Source: Isochrysis galbana
Taxonomy: Eukaryota; Haptophyta; Isochrysidales; Isochrysidaceae
Direction of reading: 5' to 3'
Length of the DNA: 45,600 nt
Assembly (NCBI GenBank): GCA_018136815.1
Contig: CM030935.1
Coordinates: forward strand, 5,073,194 to 5,118,793
Shown here: piece by piece, positions 18,731 to 28,482 of the stretch
How positions within the stretch are numbered: position 1 is the stretch's first letter
How the letters are laid out: every line of letters starts with the position of its first letter
The notes under the pieces: model-generated
Told to the model about the DNA's origin: nothing
Seen by the model: the letters and a program-made list of their open reading frames with translations, nothing else
Database searches by the model: none
Translations under genes and position numbers: made by a program

Positions 18731-18885
18731 CGAGACATGAGGTCCCTGCTCTACAGCAGACGGCTATTAGCTTAAAAGCACAAGTACTTCTCTCTCACCG
18801 TGATCGGGCTGGGCGAGGGATGCGGTAGCGAGCGGGTGAGCGACACCTCGCAGTCTGAAGCAGCTCCCAACAACCATTTCGTTGC

Positions 18886-19377
18886 ATGGGTGCCTCAAGC
18901 GAATGCTTGAGCATGGTCTCCACGGCCTGTGGTAGGCAGCTGACATCGTCGATCACGCACGGGATCGTTGCTCTCTTCCATGACAAGAGGAGCCACCGCG
19001 AGCGTATCTACTCTACATACCAGCTACAGGAGCTGGCCCATGAGCGCGATAAGGTGGAGCACTTCCTCGCCAGTGTTGTCATCGTCATATTTGTCTACGC
19101 CGTGATGTGGCGGCGACATGCTGGCTTGCGGTTGGTTGCTGGCACTCTGGTAGCAGCATTTCTGGGCTGCATGAAAGAGGCTGGCGATTCACTGAGTCTT
19201 TGGCCATGGTGCCCTCCATGTGCAGCGGATGCAGAAGACCTCATAGCCGACGGGTTGGGTGTACTGGCTGCAGTTATTCTTCTCCTATCTTGGAATCTCT
19301 GCGCAGTGGTCCTCCGGCGGAGCACGGGGTACCGTACCTTACGGTCCCCACCAGATGGTGAGCTAGCAGAGGTGTAG
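18886..19377 (+). CDS. VanZ/YfiM-like small membrane protein
   Basis: ATG at 18886, 163 residues, intronless. After a polar N-terminus it reads ERDKVEHFLASVVIVIFVYA, then VAGTLVAAFLGCMKEAGDSL, then DAEDLIADGLGVLAAVILLL, with three hydrophobic helices. The order DK-x-x-HF, KE-x-x-D, D-L-x-A-D-x-L-G is the pattern of the VanZ-like/DUF2279 (YfiM) superfamily of small helical membrane proteins. The biochemical role in eukaryotes is unknown. The pattern match is by eye, so a chance resemblance is possible. Confidence 0.5.
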   Translation: MGASSECLSMVSTACGRQLTSSITHGIVALFHDKRSHRERIYSTYQLQELAHERDKVEHFLASVVIVIFVYAVMWRRHAGLRLVAGTLVAAFLGCMKEAGDSLSLWPWCPPCAADAEDLIADGLGVLAAVILLLSWNLCAVVLRRSTGYRTLRSPPDGELAEV

Positions 19378-21018
19378 AGGTGTAGAGGGGGAGGTAAATG
19401 GGGATCCACGTTGATGGACGAAAATGCAGAACAACTTCTTCACCAGATGCTGTGCAGGCTGTGCTAAGTGCAATATTTTCACGGGAGATTGGATTGCATT
19501 GTTGCCGATCATCTCTTCAAAGCGATCCAGATCATGGATGGGGTTGTTTGCTGTGCGGATTCTATTGCTATTGCTATTGCCACCCTCGTGCGTCGTGCGG
19601 TTCGGCAGCCACAAGCTACCACAGCTTTCAAATTTGGTTGCGTGATAGATGATAGCTTGGCTGCTTTCGGTACCCGCAGATGGATCACCGTCGTCTCCAA
19701 TGGATTAATTCTCGCTATCACACCGGCCAACAAACAACAAACCACAGAGCGCAAGGGCAGAGCAGGCTGAGTGTCGTCGACCCGAGCGTTACCGGAGGGC
19801 CCTAGGACACTCCGTCGCGAGTAGCACGAGCGGCTAGCGCGGCGCTCTGGCCCTCTTCTCCGCCGGGAGTCGGGAGAGTTAATAAAAAAAACATCTAAAG
19901 ATTCTGGGCTACACACCTACTATTGACGGGTTCCCCCTTTCTTTACTACCAACACCGCCCTTAACTTCCCTTTCTCCACCTCTTTCCCTGCCCCCCTTCA
20001 TTCCTTTTTCTTTGGTTTCCGGGGTCCGGCCTCGGTGCGCTACCTAAGGCCTGGTTCGGAGTGTGGGGGCCGGGCAGGCCTTTTGAGTCGTTGCCTTTGA
20101 TATGCCTGTCCGCTCGGACTCGCGTTGCTCGTTTTGGTTGTGTCGGGGTCGTGGGTCGTGGTGTCGCTATTGGTCCTTTTTGTCTTTGCTTCGCCGGCTT
20201 ATTCGCCTTTATTTAGTTGCTTCTTGGGTTCCTCGATAGCGTGTGCTATTTTCAGCTTGGTGGCTAGTTCCACCAGTTCCTCGCTGGGTTTTGTTGTATT
20301 CCTGCCCATCTGAAGGCTGTAGGCATGAATATTCGTGTAAGGTACGCGCTCACAATTACAATTGAACAGTTCCCCGTGTTGCCACTGACGCACAAGACAC
20401 ACAGATTCGGATTCCCCATGGTCTCAAGTCCAGGTTTGCAGGTTTTGGTCTCGAAATTTGCGATTCGAATTTTGTTTTTGCTGTTACTATAATTGTTGGC
20501 TCGTTTAAGGTAACAAACCGGCATGACTTCGACTTCTCGTTCTGCAGTCGCTCTGCGAGACTCTCTCTCTCTCTCTCTCTCCGTCCGCCTCTCCTCGGCC
20601 GACGGCAAGAAGATTCGTCCAAAACATTCTCCGGTCCCAAGATATCTCGTGGGGGGTCTCTCCGCGCTCCGTGAGGGAAAGGACGCGATCTCGCTCCGAG
20701 ATCGGCCTCGCGCCCTCCCACGCTGCCCCGCCGTGCCCTCGGTCCCTCGCCCCCCCCGCGGCAGGTTCTTTCCCTCGGCGTGCCGTCCGTCGCCTCCGGC
20801 CGTTATATTAATCCCCCCCCCCGCGCGAGGTTCTCTTCTCCCCCGCGCGCGGTTCGTTTCCTCCGGCCGTCGTTGTTCCCCCCCTCGCTTCGATTCCTCT
20901 CGCGGTTCCTTCGATGATTGCCTCCATCTCGTCCGTTCTTCTTCGCGATCCTCGCGGAGGGGGCACCGACGTTTAATGTTAGTTTCGTCGCGGTTTCGAT
21001 GAAAGAAAGGAAGAACGA
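19378..21018. other. Repeat-rich intergenic stretch, retroelement debris likely
   Basis: Contains repeat D copy 1 (19772-19871), the inverted 23-base block (19882-19904), a CT dinucleotide run at 20562-20581 and a C-rich block at 20745-20890. Minus-strand frames at 20199-20402 (polar, Lys/Glu-rich) and 19363-19614 could be gag-like or exon remnants, but I recognise no domain. It directly precedes the gypsy integrase fragment and may include more of that element. Confidence 0.4.
19772..19871 (+). repeat. Dispersed repeat D, copy 1
   Basis: About 100 bases shared in direct orientation with 43066-43178: CACTCCGTCGCGAG, CGGCTAGCGCGGCGCT and CCGGGAGTCGGG occur in the same order with small indels. 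On the minus strand both copies translate with conserved residues (an SRRS-x-L-x-PSG-x-AR pattern), hinting that the ancestor was coding. Confidence 0.75.
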
Positions 21019-21459
21019 ATGGCACGCGCCTCGCGTCTCGCGTCTTGTTTCGTCGCCACCCACGATTTCGTATCCGGCCGCTCCGGTTTTGATAAGCTGA
21101 TTGTTTTCGTCGATTCTCTCTCTCGTTGGATTGAAGCTGAGCCTTGCAACGGTAACCCCTCGTCCGCGAAATGTCTGGACGTCTTCATGCGTCTCATCGT
21201 ATCTCGTTATGGAGTCCCTCGCCAACTTCGAACCGACGCCGGCTCGAATCTTTGCTCTCGGTTAGTGGACCTAATTCTCAAAGCGACTGGCACGGACTTG
21301 AGCACTACTGAAGCCTATCGCCACGAAGGCGTAGGGCTAGTGGAAAGAGCTCAACAAACTCTAGCGGTTCGCGAGTCAACACAGCCCCACTGGCGGAAAA
21401 AAGTCGCGTCCTCTCAACAGTCTCCCAACGATAGCGACTCAACGAAATCCTCGCGTTGA
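21019..21459 (+). pseudogene. Ty3/gypsy retrotransposon integrase fragment
   Basis: The frame encodes the integrase catalytic core: FDKLIVFVDSLSRWIEAEP (first Asp), YGVPRQLRTDAGSNLCS (second Asp), then GVGLVERAQQTL (Glu). There are exactly 35 residues between the second Asp and the Glu, the D,D(35)E spacing. It has no zinc-binding HHCC domain before the core, and after the Glu the frame soon becomes unrelated and stops. No RT, RNase H, protease or LTR was recognised nearby, so this is a truncated copy. The same family appears at 28101-28482 (THDFV and SRWIEA / TRWIEA blocks). Confidence 0.8.
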
Positions 21460-21816
21460 CTCGCTGTTGAGTCGCCTCTCGGACCCCTCAAAAACCCTCG
21501 AATGAATGTGAATGGGTTGACAACGACAACGAGAGCAACAAGCAAGTATAGCGTATAGCAACATAATAACAACATAACCACGCCAAGTGCTCTTTCGACG
21601 GAACGAGACCCTGCCTCGTTGGCATCTCACCTCCCTGACCATCTCCCTCCCACCTCCGCCTCCACCTCCGCCTCCTCTAGATATCAACTTTCACGTTTTC
21701 ACCAATCCCGGACGACACCTATTCCCGCGCGGTCGTGTAGGGTGTGAAATAGCGTATTTTGAGAACATTTTGGTCGAAGCAGGGGTGTCAATAAGCGTCG
21801 GCGAAGCTGGAGTGGC
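21460..21816. other. Intergenic, leader of gankyrin-like gene
   Basis: No gene seen. Contains a CTCCGCCTCCAC-type pyrimidine repeat near 21650-21680 and an AT-rich segment at 21725-21780, where the promoter of the downstream gene could lie. Confidence 0.4.
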
Positions 21817-22517
21817 ATGGAGCATCAGGAGGGCGAGGCTGCACTGCTCGCGCACAACGAGCGGGACGCCGACGGGCGAACCGCGCTGCACCACGCGGCA
21901 CTCGCGGATGATACCGAGCTCGTTCGCCAGCTGCTCGGTGCTTCGGCAGACATCGACGCCAAGGATGAGGGTGACTGGTCAGCTCTCCATGTGGCTGCCT
22001 CCGCAGGGCGGGCACAGGCGGTCGATGTACTTCTTCTGTGCAGGGCAGATGTGAACGCAGCCACGGGTGCTGGCGGCAGCGCTCTCACGTACGCCGCCAG
22101 CAAGGGCCATACTCAGATTGTGCGCGCGCTGCTCGCGGCCAAGGCGGATGTAAAACTTTCAGACAAGGGCGGGAGTACACCACTTCATCGTGCCGCAGCG
22201 CGGGGCCATTGCGCAGTGCTCGAGATGCTTCTCGCGGTTCCTGGGGCATCGTACGCGATCGATATCCCGGATAAGTCTGGATACACTCCATTCCATATCG
22301 CTGCTCTAGAGATGCAGGTGGGTCTTGAGCTCAAAATTCCATGTATGCTGTCATCATTGCTTTTTCCCAAAACGGACATCCTTCACATCGTTCGCAGGAG
22401 CAGACTTTGCTCATGCTTGCAAATGCAGGCGCAAATATCGAAACTTCGAGCAAAGATGGCGAGATGGCGATTACATTGCTGCCGGAAAGGTTACAACAGC
22501 AACTACTCGAGGGATGA
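21817..22517 (+). CDS. Gankyrin-like (PSMD10-type) ankyrin-repeat protein, two exons
   Basis: Exon 1 (21817-22317, 167 codons) and exon 2 (22398-22517) join in phase 0 across an 80-base intron (GTGGGT..TTCGCAG) to give 206 residues. Successive ankyrin repeats are visible: GRTALHHAALADDTELVRQL, WSALHVAASAGRAQAVDVLL, SALTYAASKGHTQIVRALLA, STPLHRAAARGHCAVLEMLL, YTPFHIAALE, then across the splice EQTLLMLANAGANIE. Length, repeat number and wording (WSALHVAASAGR, YAASKGH, LHRAAARGH) fit gankyrin, the chaperone of the proteasome 19S base that binds an Rpt ATPase. Ankyrin repeats are generic, so orthology is a likely inference rather than proven. The gene ends immediately after the last repeat. Confidence 0.85.
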
Positions 22518-22740
22518 TCAGGTGCATTACGGGCTTCCTCCGCATTTGCATGCCATGATCGAGATGCACACCAGGCATGAAGGCTCTGTCTGATCGCTTT
22601 TCTACAATTCTCACTTTTCGTCGGTGGTTGGTTCTGCGATGGATTGATTCTTGCATATGTTTGTCGCTGTCTGTCTTGGTCCAATCCCAATCCGCTCTTC
22701 CGCTGGAATTCGTGGCGCAATTTTTACCTCCTGCCCATGA

Positions 22741-22955
22741 CTAGGGCGGTCAAACGGGGGCTTATAATGACTATTAATCAGAGTGGGGCTGCATTATTTT
22801 ATCGTGGTGCGATGCCCAATAAAAACCTCCAGGGGGTACCTGCCGCCACGAAAATTTTCGCCAAGAATATCGTGCGATTCAACCCCCCCTCTTCCCCCTC
22901 AGTCATGCGCGCTCACGCTCTACCCGTAAAGCGTAAAGAATTTGCGGTTGCTAGG
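22741..22955 (+). repeat. Dispersed repeat E, copy 1 (MITE-like)
   Basis: About 210 bases starting AGGGCGGTCAAAC and including GGGCTTATAA, GGGCTGCATT, GCGATGCCCAATAAAAA and CGTAAAGAATTTGCG. The reverse complement at 40018-40240 is a clearly homologous copy. It contains an AATAAA word. It encodes no recognisable protein. Confidence 0.8.
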
Positions 22956-22958
22956 GCT

Positions 22959-23100
22959 AGGGCGGTCAAATAGTGATTCATACCTACTAACTACTAACAT
23001 GTGGGGAGGGCTGCATTTTTCGATCGTTCTGCAAAGCCCAAGAAAAAGCTCTTGGGGGGCTTACTTACCGCCACGAAAAATTGCAGAGGTAAATGGTAGG
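22959..23100 (+). repeat. Dispersed repeat E, copy 2 (diverged, tandem to copy 1)
   Basis: Begins AGGGCGGTCAAAT immediately after copy 1, then GGGCTGCATTTTTCGATCG, GCCCAAGAAAAAGCTC and CCGCCACGAAAA. It follows the same order as copy 1 with more divergence and ends earlier. Confidence 0.65.
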
Positions 23101-24720
23101 TTTCCGCTTTAAACACGCGTTGGCAACGGCGTTGGCGTTGGGGCTCTAACTAAATAAAATAATAATTAATGTTATATCTTAGCCAACCCCACTAGCTAAT
23201 CGGACACAACTTTTCCGTCCCGGAATCTCGCCATGCCTGACGAGCCAGGTGTCCGAGTGCTACCGGGGGAAGGGGGCACTGCCCCCTCCCCTCGATATTT
23301 GTCCTCCCCCCAGTGCACGCACCGACCCCGCGCACCCCAGCACGTCCTCTCCTCGAGTCCACGCTGGGGGAAAAACCCTTTCGGGTAAAAACAACGCAGG
23401 GGGGGGGGGGGGGCACTCGTGAAAGGGAGCCCAGAAGCGCTAATCACTCCTCGCCGGGGCGAGTGGCCGCGGCGAGCCGCGGCCCTTCCCTCCTGGTTCT
23501 GGTGCCCCCGTCTTCTCTTACCTAAACAGGACGAGAAGACATGTTAACGCCGGAGGGGAGAGCTGCCACTCCCCCCTCCCCTCTCTCTTCCCTCTTCCTC
23601 CTCTCTTCCCTGCGGCTCTGGCCATGGCGCGCGCCTGCGGCCCCTCTTAGGCCCTCTTCAGGTCCCCAGGAGGCCTGCAGGGGCCTGGGAGCACAGCTCA
23701 GGGGGCAGGTGAGGCTGGGGCATGGCCCTGGCCCCTCCTGCCTCTCCCTCGCTGGCTCTCGCGCCCCTGCCGGTCGACTGGAGCTGGTTGGGGGGTCCTG
23801 ATCAGGGGGGCCCAGGGGGAGGAGGGGTTGATCAGAGCGACAAGCAGGCCAGCGCGGGCCAGGGCGTGCGATCTGTGCCCAGCTCTCCGGGAGAGTCTAG
23901 GCAGTCTGAGTGAGTCCCCCCTGCATGCCAAGAGGCAGCGCAGGGGGGTGGATGGTTCTCGCCCCTCATGAGGGGAGTCGAGATTAATTAACTAATTAAT
24001 TAACTTCTTAATAGTCTCACCGCACACGCGGCCGTGGACCCTCTACTTTCTACTCACGCAGCAAAACTTTCTACACCCCCTCTCTCCTGGCCCTTTCCCC
24101 CCCGCCATCAGGCGACTCCCCCCCTGCACTACTAGGAGGATAGGGGAAAAGGGCTTAGATATGGTCGGTGGCCCGCGCCCCCCCCCGGTGATCCGTTCCC
24201 CCCTTCCTCCTATGCCTACCGGGCTGGCGGCCACCGCGGGTCTTTGGATAATACTCTGAGACAAACAGGAAGGCGTGCGAGGGAACAGAGGAGGAATCAA
24301 GAATTTAGGGAATCGGCGAGTATTGCCTTCGTATGAGCCGATGAAGCGTCGTGAGTGTTGATGAAGGTGAGATCCCTTAGGTGCACTAAGTCGATCTAGA
24401 GTGAGCTGAGATCCCCAAGATGAAGGCGAGGTCTAGAAGTCGATGTGCAAATGACTCGGAAACCCTAAGAACTCGATGTGCATCCACTGCAGATGATTAT
24501 GTAGAGAAGAGTCCAGAAGGTGGTGCACATGATGAAAGAGGCTGATAAGTTGATGAAAAGGAATCTGGCAGACAAAGTTACCGGTAAAGATGATTCTATC
24601 GGTAAGGACCAATGGATTGTGTTGGCAGATGACGGCACTCTGTGATACATCCACTGCCCCTTGAGTTGTCTAGCTGGCCCTCTGGGTGCCCCCTCCAGAC
24701 CTCTATCTACCTGGTGACTA
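23101..24720. other. Repeat-rich intergenic stretch
   Basis: No gene I can support. Notable contents are a 15-base poly-G tract near 23400, an ATTAATTAACTAATTAATTAA block (23970-24003) and a purine-rich stretch at 24300-24660 with recurring GATGAAG and TCGATGTGCA words. Its plus frame ends in a lysine-rich helix-like tail (RRVQKVVHMMKEADKLMKRN) before a stop near 24644. That last piece could be an exon remnant, but I do not recognise it. Confidence 0.4.
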
Positions 24721-25247
24721 GGGGGGGGGGGGGAAGGTAAGTAAAATTTTTAAATTTTTAACAAATTTTTATGGGTCGCGGCGCGGCAAAGGAACGGGAC
24801 TAGCGCTCACTCAAGACAGGACACCCTGCCGCGGCAAGCGCAAGCACCCTTCCCCCCTTATGCCACCCAGCTCTTCACTAGCTTTCTACCTGCGCTAGCC
24901 AGAGCGCCCCTCCCTCCACACTCAGACAGCCCCCCACGCCAGGATCTTGTTCTGGTCTCGCAGGCAAGGGGGCCTAATGGGAGGGAGAGGAGCAACTCCT
25001 CAGAGAGGAGCTGTGGGGAAGGAGATGTCTGAGTGGGGGCGCTATACCCTTGCGCTAGGCATGGGCAGCGACGCCGCCTCAAGACATGTCCTCCCTCTTG
25101 TCTTGAGTCGAAATTTTTGGTGCTGCTGAAGCAGAGGGCAAGGGGGTTTGTGCTTCTTGGGTTAGTTGTAGTTGGAAGAGGGAGTGGGAGAGGGAGTGAA
25201 GTGTTGGAAGAGGGCCCAAGGCAGGGCACTGAGCTGAAGGTAATTGT
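24721..25247. repeat. Left part of repeat C region with diverged tandem unit
   Basis: Starts with a poly-G tract followed by AAGGTAAGT, the same junction seen again at 25888-25910. From about 25087 it carries a diverged copy of the roughly 185-base unit that follows (TTGAGTCGAAATTTTTGGTG, AGAGGGCCCAAGGCAGGGCA, then GTGGCCCACAAGAGTGGGG). Confidence 0.6.
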
Positions 25248-25864
25248 GGCCCACAAGAGTGGGGTGAAAACGTGAAGTGTATCAACAAGGGTCTTGAGTT
25301 GAAATTTTTGGTGCTTTGAACAGAGGGCGAGGGGGTTCGTTCTGTTTGGGTTGGTTCTAGAGGGAAGGGAGAGTAGGAGAGGGAGTCAAGTGTTGAAGGA
25401 GGGCCCAAGGCAGGGCACTGAGTTGTAGGTTCTTGTGGCCCACAGGAGTGGGGTGAAAACGAGAAGTGAGTCAACATGTTGAAAAACAGAGGCACAAGTT
25501 GCTCTCCGTAGAAGATTGATGGTTGTGAAGTGCCCTCCCATGTTGGGTGCACTGATGGTAGAGGTTTCCACCATGGGGAGGGCAGCTGAGCTGCCCTCCC
25601 ACATGAGGTGCTCTTGGGGTGGGAGGGTTTCCCACTGTTGGAGGGGGTCTCAAAGACCCCCTGCATGCTACGCAGAGCCATGGGGGCAACCTGTTCGGTG
25701 CCAGTGCTCGCCACCCCGCGCGCTTGCGCGGGCGTGGTTTGGATGGGCTGGACGGGCTCTGAGAGGGCTTTCTGACGAGCCGCCTCGGGCGGCATGGGGC
25801 GTCCCAGGTGGGGCGCGGTGGCGAGGGTCGCCTGGGGCTCGGGAGCGGTCGCGGCACGCTCCAT
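25079..25864 (-). CDS. Repeat-borne ORF with tandem Pro/Ser/Thr-rich units
   Basis: 261-codon minus-strand frame starting MERAATAPEPQATLATAPHL. The C-terminal half is made of tandem units of about 60 residues (HFSFSPHSCGPQEPTTQCPA, repeated as HFTFSPHSCGPQLPSAQCPA), each encoded by one 185-base DNA unit. No known domain. The ATG follows an ATAGTT/AACTAT palindrome cluster. The same ORF at 39539 is broken by a single-base insertion, which suggests it is either a transposon-associated protein or simply repeat DNA with an open frame. Confidence 0.35.
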   Translation of the reverse strand: MERAATAPEPQATLATAPHLGRPMPPEAARQKALSEPVQPIQTTPAQARGVASTGTEQVAPMALRSMQGVFETPSNSGKPSHPKSTSCGRAAQLPSPWWKPLPSVHPTWEGTSQPSIFYGEQLVPLFFNMLTHFSFSPHSCGPQEPTTQCPALGPPSTLDSLSYSPFPLEPTQTERTPSPSVQSTKNFNSRPLLIHFTFSPHSCGPQLPSAQCPALGPLPTLHSLSHSLFQLQLTQEAQTPLPSASAAPKISTQDKREDMS

Positions 25865-25882
25865 AGTTCAAACTATAACAAT
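25248..25882 (+). repeat. Long repeat C, copy 1
   Basis: About 635 bases nearly identical to 38927-39560 in the same orientation, with only a handful of substitutions plus one single-base indel (four versus five Gs near 25616 and 39292). It includes a perfect palindrome with 12-base arms (25576-25600, GGGAGGGCAGCT arms). It ends at CAAACTATAACAATAGTT, beyond which the two copies diverge at once. Confidence 0.9.
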
Positions 25883-26200
25883 AGTTTTGGGGGGGGGGGG
25901 AAGGTAAGTATGAATGCCGGCCCATGTGGGCCTGGGAGTGCTCCTCATTACCCGCGACCCGCGCCCACTGGGGGCCTGGGTTGTGAATGTGAATGCTCAG
26001 CTCATGCCAAAAGGCAGGGTCTAAGGGTGACCGCCGACGCGCCCCCCCCAAAGGGGAGTTGGAGCCTGAGGGGGAGGGCACGAGGCACCTCCCATACTTA
26101 ATTGAAAGCGAGTTATACAATAGAGAATCAAGACCACCTAGTAAGGTATGACGTATTCGTAGGGAGAGTGTGAAGTCGGAATTCCGTCGATCAATTCAAT
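25883..26200. other. Intergenic
   Basis: Begins with a poly-G tract and AAGGTAAGT. Otherwise GC-rich with no gene recognised, up to the 3' end of the membrane-protein gene. Confidence 0.4.
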
Positions 26201-28000
26201 TCACTCTTTCGGAACGAGGAAGCCATTCTCGTCAATAAAGAACCTGCTTTCATCGTCCAGTATGAAGTCATTGCCTGTGACTTTGCTCGCATTGAGATCA
26301 GACGAAGAACACCTTTCTAGGCTAGGGGGTTCTCTTTCGGGGGTGACTCCCAGAAATGACTCTCTCTCCTCAACCACCAACGGCATTTCTTCCGAGATTG
26401 CGGCGAGAGATGACATAATAGATGACTGGGAAGAGACCGAGCGCGCACGGCCCGAACCGCGCGAGCGCTTCGAGCGCCGACTGGCGCCTTCGCCCTTGCC
26501 ATTTCGGAGGAGGAGCCCGTGCAATAGCACGCGGCCAGCTGGCGTCATGGCTAGCTGTTCCACCCATTCAGGCGGTTCATCAACGTCGTCGTCGTTGGCG
26601 GTCTCGCAAGCCGCCGGCTCGGGCTCATCGTCGTCCTCCTCCTCCTCATTCGCGCGGGCGATACAGTTGCGTAGCTTGCGCGTGGCTCGGCGTTGAAGCT
26701 GGTTTTGCCGACAAACTTCGAGCTCAGAGACCACACGCTGGCGCTGCCATGCAGGGGCAAGGACGTGGTGCACATGCATGTAGGCCTGTGTTCCAAGTTC
26801 CGAGCAGGGTGCGTGTGCGGGGCAGGGGGGTTAGCGTTGTACTACGTAGCTTGGCTGAAGGTGAGGTCGACGCGTCAGGCATGGGCGCGTGAGTGCGTCA
26901 AGACATCTGCATTTGCATGGCCCCGCAGCTGGCAAAGTGGAGGGTGCAAGGATGAGCCCTGATAGAGCACGGGATGGCGCGCGCACGATTGTCACTCCAA
27001 GTAGTGTGCACGCCATGCGCGTCAGCTCTTGTTCGACTTGCGCAACATCGAGGTTGCCAGACATGCATATCGCTCCCCAGGTGCACATCCAACAAGAGAC
27101 AAGTATTGGCCGAAACGCTCGTGGCACCGGGGCTGTCGCAATCATAAAGCCAAAGAGAAGTGTAGACGCAAGGCTGGAAAAGCTCGGGAAGTCCAAGAAC
27201 AACGCATAAAAGTAAGGAGGCACAAAAGACGGAAGATGGAGGCCGTGCGGCGTGCCCTCCAGCCACTCACTAAGAGTTAGAGAGCCCCACAGACCGTCAT
27301 CCGTGGTGTATTGGAAGCTAGAGGCAAGGATACCAATGATGCAACGGACGGCAGGGCGTAGAGTGATGAATAAAAGGCCTGCCGTCGCAAAGTAGCCCCA
27401 CCTCAGCTTCCACTGTTGGGGCAGCACGCCGATGAAGAGAAGGCGGACGGACAGCGTAGCGACGCGACGGGCACGAACCGACGCATCTTGTCCCATCATG
27501 ATTGCCGAGGTGTTCACCTCAATGCCCACAGAGATGAGGAACGCATGCCAGATGACAAAGATTTGCGTTGTCAGCAGGAAGATGCGCAAGAGCGGGCCTT
27601 CGCGCCACGCCCGCTCCACAATCAATGTGGTGCGCTGGACCTGTGGCGCGCTGCGAGAATTGAGAACTTTGCGCAGGTCACCGATCGATGTTTCGAAAGT
27701 TGACGCATCTTGTAGCGTTCTCGACTTGACGAATGAGGCGCCGAAACAGCATGTTGCGAGGAGGATCGGTCCCATGACCGCGTCAAGCCACTCTTTCGTT
27801 TCCCGTGCGGCCAATGCGTATAAAACGCACATGGGTACGAGGACAAGCAGACGCACGCACCACGACGCATCCATCACGCCCAGCAAGATGGAGTAGCAGA
27901 AAGCCTTCTGAGCACGCCCTGGGCTGAACGTCATTGCCTCGCAGGATTCGGCAGAGACACCCCGAGCCAGCAAGAGATGCAGTCCCATACAGGCATTCAT
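26201..28000 (-). CDS. Polytopic membrane protein with acidic cytosolic tail, one intron (5' end in gap)
   Basis: Exon 28000-26846 (385 codons) joins in phase 0 to exon 26785-26201 across a 60-base intron (GTAGTA..ACACAG) with a CTAAC branch-site-like word near its 5' end. The first part has six to eight hydrophobic segments, such as AFCYSILLGVMDASWCVRLL, LVLVPMCVLYALAARE, GPILLATCCFGASF, LRIFLLTTQIFVIWHAFLIS and FATAGLLFITL, and small loops. The tail is acidic (ANEEEEDDDEPEP) then basic and Ser-rich (ASRRSKRSRGSGRARS) and ends FIDENGFLVPKE. No family recognised. The first Met abuts the N gap, so the true N-terminus is probably missing. A further intron near 26860-26950 is possible because that stretch is poorly protein-like. 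Confidence 0.65.
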
Positions 28001-28100
28001 NNNNNNNNNNNNNNNNNNNNNNNNNNNNNNNNNNNNNNNNNNNNNNNNNNNNNNNNNNNNNNNNNNNNNNNNNNNNNNNNNNNNNNNNNNNNNNNNNNNN
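28001..28100. other. Assembly gap (100 N)
   Basis: Exactly 100 Ns, the conventional length for a scaffold gap of unknown size. It cuts the 5' end of the membrane-protein gene on one side and a gypsy element on the other. Confidence 0.99.
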
Positions 28101-28482
28101 CAGCGCTAGAGGGGTCACCGTTGAAGGGAACCGCTTCAATCCAGCGAGTGAGGGAGTCAATAAAGACCAGCAGCTTGTCATAGCCCTGGACGCCTTTGAC
28201 AAAATCATGCGTCGGCGCCATCGACACCACGTCGCAGTAGACGACCCAGGGAGAGTTGGACTTGCGAATAATGCCCGCCGCTTCCATCTCGGCGACGTGC
28301 TTTTCAACGATGGCGCGTCCTTCGTCTCCCATCTTAGAGGGAGCGTGGCGATGAGCCGTGGCACCGGGGAGTAGCGGAAGTTCGACTTCCATGACATGCG
28401 TGTGCTTGGGGTTCTTGGGGTCGAGCGCGAAGGCGTCGATGTGGCGGTGGCGTCGGAGAGCAGAGAGGAGCTGGCTAGCGAG
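28101..28482 (-). pseudogene. Ty3/gypsy fragment: RT N-terminus joined to integrase
   Basis: One open frame reads from the start of a gypsy reverse transcriptase (HIDAFALDPKNPKHTHVME, MGDEGRAIVEKHVAEMEAAG, IIRKSNSPW) straight into integrase core sequence (VYCDVVSMAPTHDFVKG, YDKLLVFIDSLTRWIEAVPF), then enters the N gap. In an intact element the RT palm with its YxDD motif, RNase H and the integrase zinc domain lie between these blocks and would be well over 500 residues. So an in-frame internal deletion has removed them, or two fragments are juxtaposed. It is the same family as 21019-21459 but a distinct copy. Confidence 0.8.
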
